Assembly: GCA_039698075.1 (NCBI GenBank)
Contig: JBDKTJ010000082.1
Location: 1 to 60,825 of the forward strand
DNA length: 60,825 nucleotides
Origin: JAJFVC01 sp039698075
GTDB taxonomy: Bacteria; Planctomycetota; Planctomycetia; Pirellulales; Thermoguttaceae
Reading direction: 5' to 3'
Shown: piece after piece, positions 41,301 to 51,619 of the stretch
How positions within the stretch are numbered: the stretch's first letter is position 1
Layout: every line of letters begins with the position of its first letter
The notes under the pieces: generated by a model
Database searches by the model: none
Told to the model about the DNA's origin: nothing
The model's input: only the letters and a program-made list of their open reading frames with translations
Translations under genes and position numbers: made by a program

Positions 41301-42368
41301 ATGCCCGGCGTCACCCCCCCCATGAGTCCCGAAGAAGCCGTCCGTCGGGTCACCCAGGCCCGGGAGGCACTGGTCGGCGAGGTCCACAAGGTGATCGTCG
41401 GCCAGGACGAGATGATCGAGCAGATGCTCATCGGCATGTTCGCCCGCGGACACTGCCTGACGATCGGCGTGCCGGGGCTGGCCAAAACGCTGACCGTCTC
41501 GACGCTCGCTCAGACGTTGCACCTGAAGTTCCAGCGAATTCAGTTCACGCCCGACTTGATGCCCAGCGACATCACGGGCACGGAGATCATCGACCAGGAT
41601 CCGACGACCGGCCGTCGCAGCTTTCGATTCGTGCGCGGTCCGGTGTTTTCCAACATCGTGCTGGCCGACGAAATCAACCGCACGCCTCCAAAGACGCAGG
41701 CCGCGCTGTTGCAAGCCATGCAAGAGCACGAGGTGACGGTGGCCGGCAATACGTACAAGCTGGACCCGCCGTTTTTCGTCATGGCCACGCAAAACCCGAT
41801 CGAGCAGGAAGGCACCTACCCGCTGCCCGAGGCGCAACTGGACCGCTTCATGCTTTCGATCAACGTCGGATACCCAACCCGATCCGAAGAACGCGAGATC
41901 GTCACCGCCACGACGCAGACGGCCCATCGCGAGGTCCGTCCCGTGTTGCAGGGACAAGACATTTTGTGGATTCAGCAACTGGTGCGTCAGGTGCCGGCCG
42001 CTCCGCACATGGTCGACTACGCGGTCGATCTGGCTCGGGCGACGCGACCCAAGGAACCGCCGAGTCCGGACTTCGTCAAGAATTGGCTCGCGTGGGGCGC
42101 CGGTCCCAGGGCCGCGCAATATTTGATCCTCGGCGCGAAAGCCCGGGCCATTTTGCACGGACGGTTCGCCGTCGCGGCCGAGGACATCCGTGCGATGGCG
42201 TTTCCGGTGTTTCGGCATCGGTTGTTCACCAACTTCAACGCCGACGCCGAAGGGATCGACGTCGATCAAGTGATCGAGCGGATTCTGGCCACCGTGCCGG
42301 AGCCCTCCTATGGCGACCCGACGGCCGTGCATCCGCGCCGCGCGCCCGCACCGCCGCCCATTCGATAA
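41301..42368 (+). CDS. MoxR-family AAA ATPase
   Basis: A 355-aa ATPase with Walker A GVPGLAKTL, Walker B IVLADEINRTPPKTQAALLQ, and the MoxR signatures MQEHEVTVAGNTYKL, FFVMATQNPIEQEGTYPLPE and AQLDRFMLSINVGYP. It likely acts as a chaperone for a von Willebrand-type partner. The usual DUF58/VWA neighbours do not follow; a nitroreductase does. ATG 41301 has GAGGAACCGCCCA upstream; the downstream ATG 41322 is an alternative. Confidence 0.9.
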   Translation: MPGVTPPMSPEEAVRRVTQAREALVGEVHKVIVGQDEMIEQMLIGMFARGHCLTIGVPGLAKTLTVSTLAQTLHLKFQRIQFTPDLMPSDITGTEIIDQDPTTGRRSFRFVRGPVFSNIVLADEINRTPPKTQAALLQAMQEHEVTVAGNTYKLDPPFFVMATQNPIEQEGTYPLPEAQLDRFMLSINVGYPTRSEEREIVTATTQTAHREVRPVLQGQDILWIQQLVRQVPAAPHMVDYAVDLARATRPKEPPSPDFVKNWLAWGAGPRAAQYLILGAKARAILHGRFAVAAEDIRAMAFPVFRHRLFTNFNADAEGIDVDQVIERILATVPEPSYGDPTAVHPRRAPAPPPIR

Positions 42369-42405
42369 AAACTGTCCCCCGAGGTTGGAAAGGAGCTTTT
42401 TTTCC

Positions 42406-42915
42406 ATGGACGCCCTCGAAGCGATTCGCAGCCGTCGAAGCATTCGTCGATACCTTGACGAGCCGATCGGCGAACCGTTGATCGAAAAATTGTTGGCCGC
42501 CGCGATGCAGGCCCCCAGCGCGCGCAATCAGCAGCCGTGGCATTTCCTTGTGATCGACGACCGAGCGACCCTGCAAAAGATCCCCGACTTCATGCCCAAT
42601 GCATCGATGGTGGCCGGGGCGCCGCTGGCCATTTTGGTGTGCGGCGATCTGAGCCTCGAAAAATCGGAGGGCTATTGGGTGGTCGACTGCTCCGCGGCGA
42701 CGGAGAACTTGCTGCTGGCGGCCCACGCCCTCGGCCTCGGCGCTTGCTGGTGCGGAGTCTATCCAAGGCCGTCGCGCATGGCGGAATTGCGCAAGCTGCT
42801 CGGCTTGCCCGAGGACGTCATGGCCCACAGTCTCGTGGCGATCGGACAGCCGGCCGAGCAACCCGGCGTCGAAAATCGCTACCGAGCCGACCGGGTGCGA
42901 CGCAATCGATGGTAG
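42406..42915 (+). CDS. Nitroreductase-family protein
   Basis: A 169-aa FMN-dependent oxidoreductase. The start MDALEAIRSRRSIRRYLDEP is typical, with the FMN-phosphate Arg-Ser-Arg-Arg. AAMQAPSARNQQPWHFLVI and AATENLLLAAHALGLGACWC complete the fold. The physiological substrate is unknown. AGGAG lies 10 bases before ATG 42406. Confidence 0.9.
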   Translation: MDALEAIRSRRSIRRYLDEPIGEPLIEKLLAAAMQAPSARNQQPWHFLVIDDRATLQKIPDFMPNASMVAGAPLAILVCGDLSLEKSEGYWVVDCSAATENLLLAAHALGLGACWCGVYPRPSRMAELRKLLGLPEDVMAHSLVAIGQPAEQPGVENRYRADRVRRNRW

Positions 42916-42941
42916 TCGCGGGAACGCGGGAGGGAACCGCC

Positions 42942-43715
42942 GTGAAAATCGCCACGTGGAACGTCAACTCGATCCGCGCCCGAGAGGAGCGGCTGCTGGA
43001 CTGGCTCGGGCGCACCCGTCCGGACGCGGTTTGTCTTCAGGAAATCAAGGTGGTCGACGAAGTTTTCCCCTACGCGGCCCTCGAGGCGGCCGGCTACCAC
43101 GCGACCGTCTTCGGCCAGAAAACCTACAACGGCGTGGCCATTTTGAGCCTCCAAAAGCCGACGAACGTCGAGCGCGGCTTCGGCGACGGCGACGACGATT
43201 CGCAGGCCCGGTTGCTGCGGGCAAGCCTTGGCGACGTCGAAGTGCTTTCCGCCTACGTGCCCAACGGCGAAAGCGTCGGCTCGGACAAATGGGCCTACAA
43301 GCTCCGGTGGATGCGGCGGCTCAAAGATTATCTGACGCGACGCTTCACGGTCGGCACGCCGCTGGCGCTGTGCGGCGATTTCAACGTCGCCCGCGACGAT
43401 CTCGACGTGGCCCGGCCCGACGACTGGGCCGAAAGCGTTTTGTGCCATCCGGAAATCCGCACGGCGATGGAGCGGCTGCTCGACTGGGGACTGATCGACG
43501 TCGTCCGACGCCGGCATCCCGAAGGCAAGCTGTACTCTTGGTGGGACTATCGGAATCTGGCGTTTCCGCGCAACCAGGGCCTGCGGCTCGATTACATTCT
43601 GGCCACCGAGCCGCTGGCCGCCCGATTGACCGACGCCGCGATCGACCGCCAGGAACGCAAGTCCGGCGGCGCGACGAAGCCATCGGATCACGCGCCCGTG
43701 GTGGCGGTGTTTTAG
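42942..43715 (+). CDS. xth: Exodeoxyribonuclease III
   Basis: A 257-aa AP endonuclease/3'-5' exonuclease of base-excision repair. It opens with VKIATWNVNSIRAREERLLD, the Asn site, then CLQEIKVVDE (metal Glu), LCGDFNVARDDLDVA, YSWWDYRNLAFPRNQGLRLD and SDHAPVVAVF with the catalytic Asp-His. The start is GTG at 42942, preceded by GGGAGGGAACCGCC. Confidence 0.95.
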   Translation: MKIATWNVNSIRAREERLLDWLGRTRPDAVCLQEIKVVDEVFPYAALEAAGYHATVFGQKTYNGVAILSLQKPTNVERGFGDGDDDSQARLLRASLGDVEVLSAYVPNGESVGSDKWAYKLRWMRRLKDYLTRRFTVGTPLALCGDFNVARDDLDVARPDDWAESVLCHPEIRTAMERLLDWGLIDVVRRRHPEGKLYSWWDYRNLAFPRNQGLRLDYILATEPLAARLTDAAIDRQERKSGGATKPSDHAPVVAVF

Positions 43716-43740
43716 CGCGGAAAGTTTTCGCGCAAAAAAA

Positions 43741-43765
43741 CATGCCCACGGCAAGCGTGGGCATG
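43741..43765. terminator. Bidirectional terminator between xth and the sugar kinase gene
   Basis: CATGCCCACG-GCAAG-CGTGGGCATG, a perfect 10-bp stem, preceded on the plus strand by AAAAAAA, which becomes a T run for the minus-strand gene. It lies between convergent genes. Confidence 0.75.
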
Positions 43766-43816
43766 GCACCCTGCTCTTCAGATCGAAATACGTCGGTTCG
43801 GAAACAGACTCTCGCG

Positions 43817-44896
43817 TTAGCGGCGCACCCGGGCGTTGCCCTTCCAGATGCTCCAGACTTGCTCTTCGTCGGCCGGTTGGCCATAGTCGGTGGTCATCGT
43901 GGTGGCCAGCACGCCGCAGGCCCAACCGAATTGAGCCCACTTTTCCGGCTCCCAGCCCTTCAAGATGGCGTAGAGCATTCCGCCGACGAACCCGTCGCCG
44001 CCGCCGATGCGATCGAGGACCGTGATCTCTTGCGGCTGCACGACATGCCAATCCGAACCGGCCGCCATGATCGCGCCCCACAGATGGCGATTCGTATTGA
44101 CCACCTCGCGCAACGTGGTGGCGAAGACCGAAGCGTTCGGATAGGCACGCTTCACGCGGTCGATCATGCCCTTGAAACTCTCGATCTTGGCCGCAAGACC
44201 CTGGCCGCCGGCCTCGGGCCCCTCGACGCCCAGGCAAAGCTGGAAGTCTTCCTCGTTGCCGACCAGAATGTCGGCCATGTCGGCGATTTCGTGGAAGATC
44301 CGATGCAATTCGTCCTCGCGATTCTTCCAGAACGAGGCGCGATAGTTCAGATCGAAGGCGATGCGGGTGCCGTGTTTCTTGGCGGCCCGGGCCAATTCGA
44401 GGCAGAACTGGCTGGTCTCGGGCGACAGCGCGCCGATCAGCCCCGACAGGTGAACGATCTGCACGCCCTCGCGGCCGAAGATCCGCTCCAGGTCGAAATC
44501 CTTGACGTTCAACGTGCGGCCGACCTCGCCCGCCCGATCGTTTTGCACGCGCGGCCCGCGCGACCCGTAGCCGCTGTCGGCGATGTTGAACTGGTGGCGA
44601 TACCCCCACGGTCCGCCTTGCTCCACCTCGCGGCCTTCGTAGCTCATGTGCCGACTGGCCAGATTGTCCTTGATGAATCGGGCGATCGGGCTGTCCTTGA
44701 CGAACGTGGTCAACACCTTGACCGGCAGTCCCAGAAACGACGCCACGCTGGCCACGTTCGTTTCGGCGCTGGTGGCTTGCATGACGAACGTGTTGCTGCA
44801 ATGCACCGGCTGACCATTGGCCGGCGTAATGCGAACGCCCATGCTCGTGGGGACCAACAACGCACAACTGCAATTCGGACGGAGCGAAAGGCTCAT
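43817..44896 (-). CDS. kdgK: PfkB-family sugar kinase, probably 2-keto-3-deoxygluconate kinase
   Basis: A 359-aa ribokinase-like kinase. The N-terminal sugar region has ETNVASVASFLGLPVKVLTT and SYEGREVEQGGPWGYRHQFN. The ATP/anion-hole motif is LDRIGGGDGFVGGMLYAILK, where DRIGGGD replaces the usual DTTGAGD and keeps the catalytic Asp; DRIGGGD is known in KDG-kinase-like members. KDG phosphate feeds the Entner-Doudoroff route, and gnd and zwf lie nearby on the opposite strand. Specificity is inferred. Confidence 0.8.
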   Translation of the reverse strand: MSLSLRPNCSCALLVPTSMGVRITPANGQPVHCSNTFVMQATSAETNVASVASFLGLPVKVLTTFVKDSPIARFIKDNLASRHMSYEGREVEQGGPWGYRHQFNIADSGYGSRGPRVQNDRAGEVGRTLNVKDFDLERIFGREGVQIVHLSGLIGALSPETSQFCLELARAAKKHGTRIAFDLNYRASFWKNREDELHRIFHEIADMADILVGNEEDFQLCLGVEGPEAGGQGLAAKIESFKGMIDRVKRAYPNASVFATTLREVVNTNRHLWGAIMAAGSDWHVVQPQEITVLDRIGGGDGFVGGMLYAILKGWEPEKWAQFGWACGVLATTMTTDYGQPADEEQVWSIWKGNARVRR

Positions 44897-45180
44897 GAAA
44901 AAAATCTCCTGACCGGGAAATATCGGTTACGTGGCTTGTCGGACAGGCGGTGGACCCATCCCCTCCATCCACGAGGACGGGCGAAGCAACCCGTTCCATG
45001 TGGGAAAGCGAATTATTGTATCGAAGGACGGTCCGGCTGCAAATGGTTGCTTCGCAAGAGGGGGGGCGACGGGCAACTTGTCGTTAAAAGTCGGAAATTC
45101 GATTGAAGATTCCTGCCGGTTTGGCTCGATTTGAATTCCGCGCATTGGATCTCTCATCTACCCCCCCATACGGTGCGTTC

Positions 45181-45525
45181 ATGTTACAAAAACACCCCAT
45201 AGGTGGTATTTTTGGCTATTTTCCCCCCTGGCGCAGCACACGGCTGGTCCAACAAGCGGCTGATGAAATCGTCGATCAGTGCCGCGACGACCTCTGGCAA
45301 CGGATGCGTCAACCAGCGGCCACGATGAGCCCCCCAGAAATTAGGGGGTATGTACGCGCTTTGGCCATGGGGGTCGTCTGCGAACGGCTAAGCCACGCGG
45401 ACGATGTGAAGCCGGCCTTGCGCGGTCGAGTCGCGGAAGCCGCCGTCGACCAACTGATCGGCATGGTGGTTCACGGCGCGTTGAGCGGCGTTTTGCCCGT
45501 CAAAACGGCGACGATGGCCGCTTAG
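45181..45525 (+). CDS. Small protein of unknown function
   Basis: A 114-aa protein starting MLQKHPIGGIFGYFPPWRST, then helical RLVQQAADEIVDQCRDDLWQ and AVDQLIGMVVHGALSGVL. No family recognised. Codon use resembles its neighbours. The ribosome binding site is weak; runs of C or G (CCCCCC at about 45,160 and 45,223) flank and enter the gene. It precedes gnd by 180 bases in the same direction. Confidence 0.5.
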   Translation: MLQKHPIGGIFGYFPPWRSTRLVQQAADEIVDQCRDDLWQRMRQPAATMSPPEIRGYVRALAMGVVCERLSHADDVKPALRGRVAEAAVDQLIGMVVHGALSGVLPVKTATMAA

Positions 45526-45704
45526 CACGGCGATTTCGCGGATCGCGAGGCGTTTTTTTCGGAACCAGCCTCCGTTCTTGCGCAAAACGCCCTTCTTGCA
45601 ATATCTTGTCCTGGTGATAGGATAGGATCCCTTCGTATCGTAAAGTCTTGCGGCATTTTGGCCGCTTTTCATGCAACCCACCCCTTAACCACAAACTATC
45701 AAAA

Positions 45705-47150
45705 ATGACACAGCTCTGTGACATTGGTCTGATCGGCTTGGCCGTGATGGGCGAGAATCTCGCGTTGAACATTGAAAGCCGGGGATTCCGCATCGCGGTG
45801 TTCAATCGCACCACGAGCAAAGTGGACGAACTGATGGCCGGTCGGGCGAAGGGCAAAAACTTCGTCGGCTGCCACTCCTTGGAGGAGTTGGTTGCCAGTC
45901 TAGCAGCCCCCCGCAAAGTCATGTTGATGGTCAAAGCCGGCGCGGCGGTCGACGAGTTCATCGAGAAGTTGATCCCGCTGCTCTCGCCCGGCGACGTGAT
46001 CATCGACGGCGGCAACACCCACTACACCGAAACCGAACGCCGCACCCAGTACGTCGAGTCGAAGGGTCTGCTCTACATCGGCACCGGCGTGTCCGGCGGC
46101 GAAGAAGGCGCGTTGAAGGGCCCGAGCATGATGCCTGGCGGAAGCGAAGCGGCCTGGCCGTTGGTCAAGCCGATCTTCCAGGCGATCTGCGCCAAGGTCG
46201 GTCCGAACAACGACGTTCCCTGTTGCGAATGGGTCGGCCCGCGCGGCGCCGGACATTACGTCAAGATGGTCCACAACGGCATCGAATACGGCGACATGCA
46301 GTTGATCTGCGAGGCCTATTGGATGCTCAAGAACGCCGTCGGCGCGACGAACGACGAGCTGTACGACATCTTCCAACATTGGTACGAGGGCGAGCTGAAC
46401 AGCTACCTGATCGAAATCACCCGCGATATCTTCAGCGTCAAGGACGATCTGGGCGACGGCTATCTGGTCGACAAGATCATGGACACCGCCGGCGCGAAGG
46501 GCACCGGCAAGTGGATGAGCCAGTTGGCCCTCGACTTGGGCGTGCCGAGCACGCTGGTGACCGAGGCGGTCTACGCCCGATGCCTCTCGGCGATGAAGGA
46601 CGCGCGGGTGCGGGCCAGCAAGGTGCTCCGCGGTCCGACGGCCAAATTCCGCGGCGATCGCACGAAGTTCATCGAGCAGGTCCGACAGGCCCTGTACGCC
46701 TCGAAGATTTGCAGCTACGCCCAAGGCTACGTCCAGATGCAAGCGGCCGCCGCCGAGCACAAGTGGCCGTTGAAGTTCGGCGAGATCGCCCTGCTTTGGC
46801 GCGGCGGTTGCATCATTCGGGCCACGTTCCTCGAACGGATCAAAGAGGCGTTCGACGCCAGAAAACCGCCCGAAAACCTGCTGTTGGCGCCGTATTTCAA
46901 GACGGCCGTCCGCAAGGCGCAGACCGCGTGGCGCAACGTCGTGACGACCGCGGTTCGGATGGGCATCCCGACGCCCGGCTTCTCCGCCGCGCTGGCCTAT
47001 TACGACGGTTATCGCTCGGAGCGGCTGCCGGCCAATCTGTTGCAGGCCCAACGCGATTACTTCGGCGCGCACACGTACAACCGCACCGATCGCGAGGGCG
47101 TGTTCCACAGCGATTGGATTCGGTTGCGCAAGACGCCGCCGGCCGGCTAA
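45705..47150 (+). CDS. gnd: 6-phosphogluconate dehydrogenase (decarboxylating)
   Basis: A 481-aa enzyme of the oxidative pentose phosphate pathway, converting 6-phosphogluconate to ribulose 5-phosphate with NADP. It shows the Rossmann GLIGLAVMGENLALNIESRG, NRTTSKVDELMAGRAKGKN, the substrate loop GTGVSGGEEGALKGPSMMPG, catalytic HNGIEYGDMQLICEAY, and the C-terminal YDGYRSERLPANLLQAQRDY. The start MTQLCDIG at 45705 follows family length; an upstream Shine-Dalgarno is not visible. Confidence 0.96.
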   Translation: MTQLCDIGLIGLAVMGENLALNIESRGFRIAVFNRTTSKVDELMAGRAKGKNFVGCHSLEELVASLAAPRKVMLMVKAGAAVDEFIEKLIPLLSPGDVIIDGGNTHYTETERRTQYVESKGLLYIGTGVSGGEEGALKGPSMMPGGSEAAWPLVKPIFQAICAKVGPNNDVPCCEWVGPRGAGHYVKMVHNGIEYGDMQLICEAYWMLKNAVGATNDELYDIFQHWYEGELNSYLIEITRDIFSVKDDLGDGYLVDKIMDTAGAKGTGKWMSQLALDLGVPSTLVTEAVYARCLSAMKDARVRASKVLRGPTAKFRGDRTKFIEQVRQALYASKICSYAQGYVQMQAAAAEHKWPLKFGEIALLWRGGCIIRATFLERIKEAFDARKPPENLLLAPYFKTAVRKAQTAWRNVVTTAVRMGIPTPGFSAALAYYDGYRSERLPANLLQAQRDYFGAHTYNRTDREGVFHSDWIRLRKTPPAG

Positions 47151-47225
47151 GCCTCCGGGCGACGTTTCGTTCCTTCCACTTCCATTCAATCATTCAGTAC
47201 AAACCATAGCAAGGATTCGAGGATC

Positions 47226-48011
47226 ATGTCCGCTAGCAGTTATGTTGAGGAAATGTTTGGATTGACCGGTCAGACGGCCGTGGTGGTCGGCGGCGCCGGC
47301 GTGTTGGGCGGATCGCTTTGCGAAGGGCTCGCGCAGGCCGGCGCGCACATCGTCGTGGCCGATCTGACCGACGAAGGCTGCAAGGCCCGCATCAAAACGA
47401 TCGAAGCCGTCGGCGGCAAGGCCACCTACTGCACGGTCAACGTCACGCAGCGCGACTCGATCGAGCGACTGCTGGCCGAAACGCTGAAGCAGACCGGTCG
47501 GGCCGACATCCTGGTCAATGCGGCCGGAGTGAACGCCGGCACCTCGTTCCTCGACGCCACCGACGCCGATTGGGACCGCATCATGACGATCAACCTTCGG
47601 GCCGTGTTTCAAGCGTGCCAGGTGTTCGGCCGGCACATGGTTTCGGCCGGCGGCGGCGCGATCATCAACATCGGCAGCGTCAATTCGCACCTGCCGCTGT
47701 CCCGGGTGTTCGCCTACGCGGCGTCGAAGGCCGGCGTGCTGAACTTGAGCCGCAACATCGCCCACGATTTCGGCACCAAGGGCGTGCGGGTGAACGTGAT
47801 TTGTCCCGGTTTCTTCCCGGCCGAGCAGAACCGCAAGCTGTTGACCCAGGAGCGGATCGACAACATCATGAACCACACCCCGATGCGTCGGTTCGGCGAG
47901 CCGCAAGAGTTGATCGGCGCGCTGTTGTTGTTGGCGTCGCGCAAGGCCGGCAGCTTCATCACCGGCACGCACGTCAACGTCGACGGCGGCTTCACGGCCG
48001 CTTGGTTCTAA
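47226..48011 (+). CDS. SDR-family oxidoreductase
   Basis: A 261-aa short-chain dehydrogenase. The cofactor site is GGAGVLGGSLCEGLA, a variant of TGxxxGxG; then come VNAAGVNAGTSF, the catalytic Ser region NIGSVNSHLPLS and AYAASKAGVLNLSR (Tyr and Lys). VICPGFFPAEQNRKLL resembles sugar-acid SDRs such as gluconate 5-dehydrogenase or mannonate oxidoreductase. The position between gnd and zwf supports a sugar or sugar-acid substrate (inference). Confidence 0.88.
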   Translation: MSASSYVEEMFGLTGQTAVVVGGAGVLGGSLCEGLAQAGAHIVVADLTDEGCKARIKTIEAVGGKATYCTVNVTQRDSIERLLAETLKQTGRADILVNAAGVNAGTSFLDATDADWDRIMTINLRAVFQACQVFGRHMVSAGGGAIINIGSVNSHLPLSRVFAYAASKAGVLNLSRNIAHDFGTKGVRVNVICPGFFPAEQNRKLLTQERIDNIMNHTPMRRFGEPQELIGALLLLASRKAGSFITGTHVNVDGGFTAAWF

Positions 48012-48042
48012 TGAACGCTGTTTCGCAATACGAATCTGCTTG

Positions 48043-48077
48043 ACGCCAGCGGAGGATCGAACTTCGCTGGCGTTTTT
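48043..48077 (+). terminator. Rho-independent terminator after the SDR gene
   Basis: ACGCCAGCG, a 13-base loop, CGCTGGCGT, then TTTTG. Perfect 9-bp stem with a T run; 30 bases after the SDR stop. Confidence 0.8.
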
Positions 48078-48128
48078 GTGGCGTATAATGAAAACGTGCG
48101 AGTCGACGCTTTCCGTAGGAGGCAGGGC

Positions 48129-49583
<1,455 letters not shown>

Positions 49584-49642
49584 GGGGCGAGGGGTTGGGG
49601 GCGAGCGTCGGGGGAGGACAAAACTATAGCCGCGTCCCCTCT

Positions 49643-50629
49643 CTAATTCATCGCCGCACGTGCGGCCTCCAGCACTTTTTGCCGGGCCGACTCCAACGGC
49701 TCGTGGAAAAACGCGCCGGCGGCATTCTTGTGGCCTCCACCGCCGAACTGTTCGGCCAGCTTGCTGCAATCGACGTTGCAACGGCTCCGAAAACTCACTT
49801 TGTATCCGCCGGTCGGTTGCTCGACCAGAATCACGGCCACCTGCGTGCCGCCGACCGCGAGCGTCATGTTGATGATGTCCTCGCTGTCCGATGGGGCCGC
49901 GCCGATCGCCGTAAAATCGGACTGTTCAAGCCATGTGTAAATCAACCGGCCGTTCAGTTCCGTTTGCGTGCGGGCCATCGCGCGACCGATCAGTTGCAGC
50001 CGCGCGTGGCTGTCGGTCTCGTACAGTTGACGATAGAGGTCCGCCGGCGCGACGCCCGTCTCGACCAGCCGGGCGGCCAATCGCAACGTGTCGGCCGTGG
50101 TCGATGCGAAACGAAACCAGCCCGTGTCGGTGGCGATTGCGACAAACGCCGGTCGGGCAATCTCGGGAGTCAACGGGACGCCAAGCTGATCGGCCGCCTC
50201 GATCACCAGACGCCCGGTCGCTTCGGCGTGCGGATTTTTGAACAATTCGGCGCCCAGATCGTCGTTGCTTTGGTGGTGGTCGATCACCAACTTTTGGGCC
50301 CGCGTCGTCTTGACCACATGGCTCATCGAGCCCAACTGGGCCCACGCGCTGGTGTCGAGAATCACGAGCGCGTCGCGGTCGTCGAATTGTCCCGCGGGGG
50401 CGTCGGGCTGCTGTTTTTGGATTTTGTCCGTCGGGTCCAAAAATCGCAAATTGGGCGGCGTGGCGAACGCGTTGCAGATCGCCACGTCCTTGCCGAGCGA
50501 CTCCAAGATGGCCGCCATGGCCAATTCGCTGCCGATGCCGTCGCCGTCGGGCCGAACGTGCGAGGTCAACAGGAACCGGCTCGAACGGCCGACCACTTCC
50601 ACAAAACGAGACCAAGGGATGTTGCTCAT
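49643..50629 (-). CDS. nrnA: DHH-family phosphoesterase (NrnA-like)
   Basis: A 328-aa cytoplasmic enzyme degrading short oligoribonucleotides and/or pAp. DHH-domain motifs: LLTSHVRPDGDGIGSELAMA, LVILDTSAW, and KLVIDHHQSND (the DHH at ~116). The DHHA1 domain ends with GGGHKNAAGAFF (~298). It overlaps ribF by 4 bases; nrnA and ribF are neighbours in many bacteria beside rbfA/truB. Confidence 0.92.
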   Translation of the reverse strand: MSNIPWSRFVEVVGRSSRFLLTSHVRPDGDGIGSELAMAAILESLGKDVAICNAFATPPNLRFLDPTDKIQKQQPDAPAGQFDDRDALVILDTSAWAQLGSMSHVVKTTRAQKLVIDHHQSNDDLGAELFKNPHAEATGRLVIEAADQLGVPLTPEIARPAFVAIATDTGWFRFASTTADTLRLAARLVETGVAPADLYRQLYETDSHARLQLIGRAMARTQTELNGRLIYTWLEQSDFTAIGAAPSDSEDIINMTLAVGGTQVAVILVEQPTGGYKVSFRSRCNVDCSKLAEQFGGGGHKNAAGAFFHEPLESARQKVLEAARAAMN

Positions 50630-51552
50630 GGGGCGGAGGCGATTTCCAGGGTTTGGGTGACGTCGCGGGCCATCTGGTCCAACAATGCGTCGACCGATCG
50701 AAACCGCCTAATTTCCCTCAATCGGGCGAGAAAGTCAACCTCGATCGGCTGATCGTAGATCATCTCCTGAAAGCCCAGCAGATAGGCCTCCACTTTCCGC
50801 TGCCCCTCGTCAAACGTCGGATTGGGTCCCAAATTGACGGCCGCCGGATGCCAAACTTGTTCGACCATGGCCCTGGCCGCGTAAATTCCGTCGCCCGGCA
50901 GCAGGGTGTCGATCCGGCCGACGTTCGCCGTCGGATAGCCGAGCTTCGAGCCGCGTCCCGCTCCGCGCACCACGACGCCGCGAATGCGATAGGGGCGGCC
51001 CAACATCGCCCGGGCTTCGTCGACTCGTCCGGCCATGACCGACATCCGAATGCGGGAACTCGACACGATCTGGCCGGCGGCCTCGACCGGCTCGGGCACT
51101 TCAAACGGCATGCCCGCCGCCCGGCAAAACGCCCGCAACGACTCGACGTTGCCCGACCGATGATGGCCGAAAAAAAAGTTCGGGCCCTCGACCATCGCGC
51201 GCGCGGCAAGCTGCCCGCGAACGATCCGATCGAAAAACTCCCGGGCCTCCATCTCCAACAGGGTCCGATCGGTCGGATAGATCAGCAGGGCGTCGACGCC
51301 CAACTGTTCGAGGATTTCGATCTTTCGTTCTCTCCAAAGCAGCGGTTCGGGAGCGGCGTCGGGCCGGAGAATTCGAGCGGGGGGCGGATCGAACGTAAAA
51401 ACCACGGCGGGCCCGCCCACCGTCCGGGCCATCGCCCGGAGCCGTTCGACCAGTCGCGCGTGCCCCAGGTGGACGCCGTCGAAATTGCCGATGGCCACCG
51501 CGCCGCCGCGAAGCGTTTTGGGAAAATCGTCAGGACTATGCAGTAAAATCAT
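50626..51552 (-). CDS. ribF: Bifunctional riboflavin kinase / FAD synthetase
   Basis: A 308-aa enzyme making FMN and FAD. The N-terminal adenylyltransferase has VAIGNFDGVHLGHARLVERL, NFFFGHHRSGN and SSSRIRMSVMAGRVDEARAM. The kinase domain has GRGSKLGYPTANVG, DGIYAARA and NLGPNPTF. ATG 51552 is preferred; a GTG at 51564 is possible and neither has a clear Shine-Dalgarno. Confidence 0.94.
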   Translation of the reverse strand: MILLHSPDDFPKTLRGGAVAIGNFDGVHLGHARLVERLRAMARTVGGPAVVFTFDPPPARILRPDAAPEPLLWRERKIEILEQLGVDALLIYPTDRTLLEMEAREFFDRIVRGQLAARAMVEGPNFFFGHHRSGNVESLRAFCRAAGMPFEVPEPVEAAGQIVSSSRIRMSVMAGRVDEARAMLGRPYRIRGVVVRGAGRGSKLGYPTANVGRIDTLLPGDGIYAARAMVEQVWHPAAVNLGPNPTFDEGQRKVEAYLLGFQEMIYDQPIEVDFLARLREIRRFRSVDALLDQMARDVTQTLEIASAP

Positions 51553-51619
51553 CGAATGCGACACGCCGGGGACATGCCGACATTGTAAAAGATGAACGCA
51601 CGGGACGGAAGGCCGACGG

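Noticed and set aside
42879..44999. 706-codon minus frame covering xth and the sugar kinase gene
   Set aside because: It overlaps the correct kinase frame on the same strand and xth on the other; no recognisable domains.
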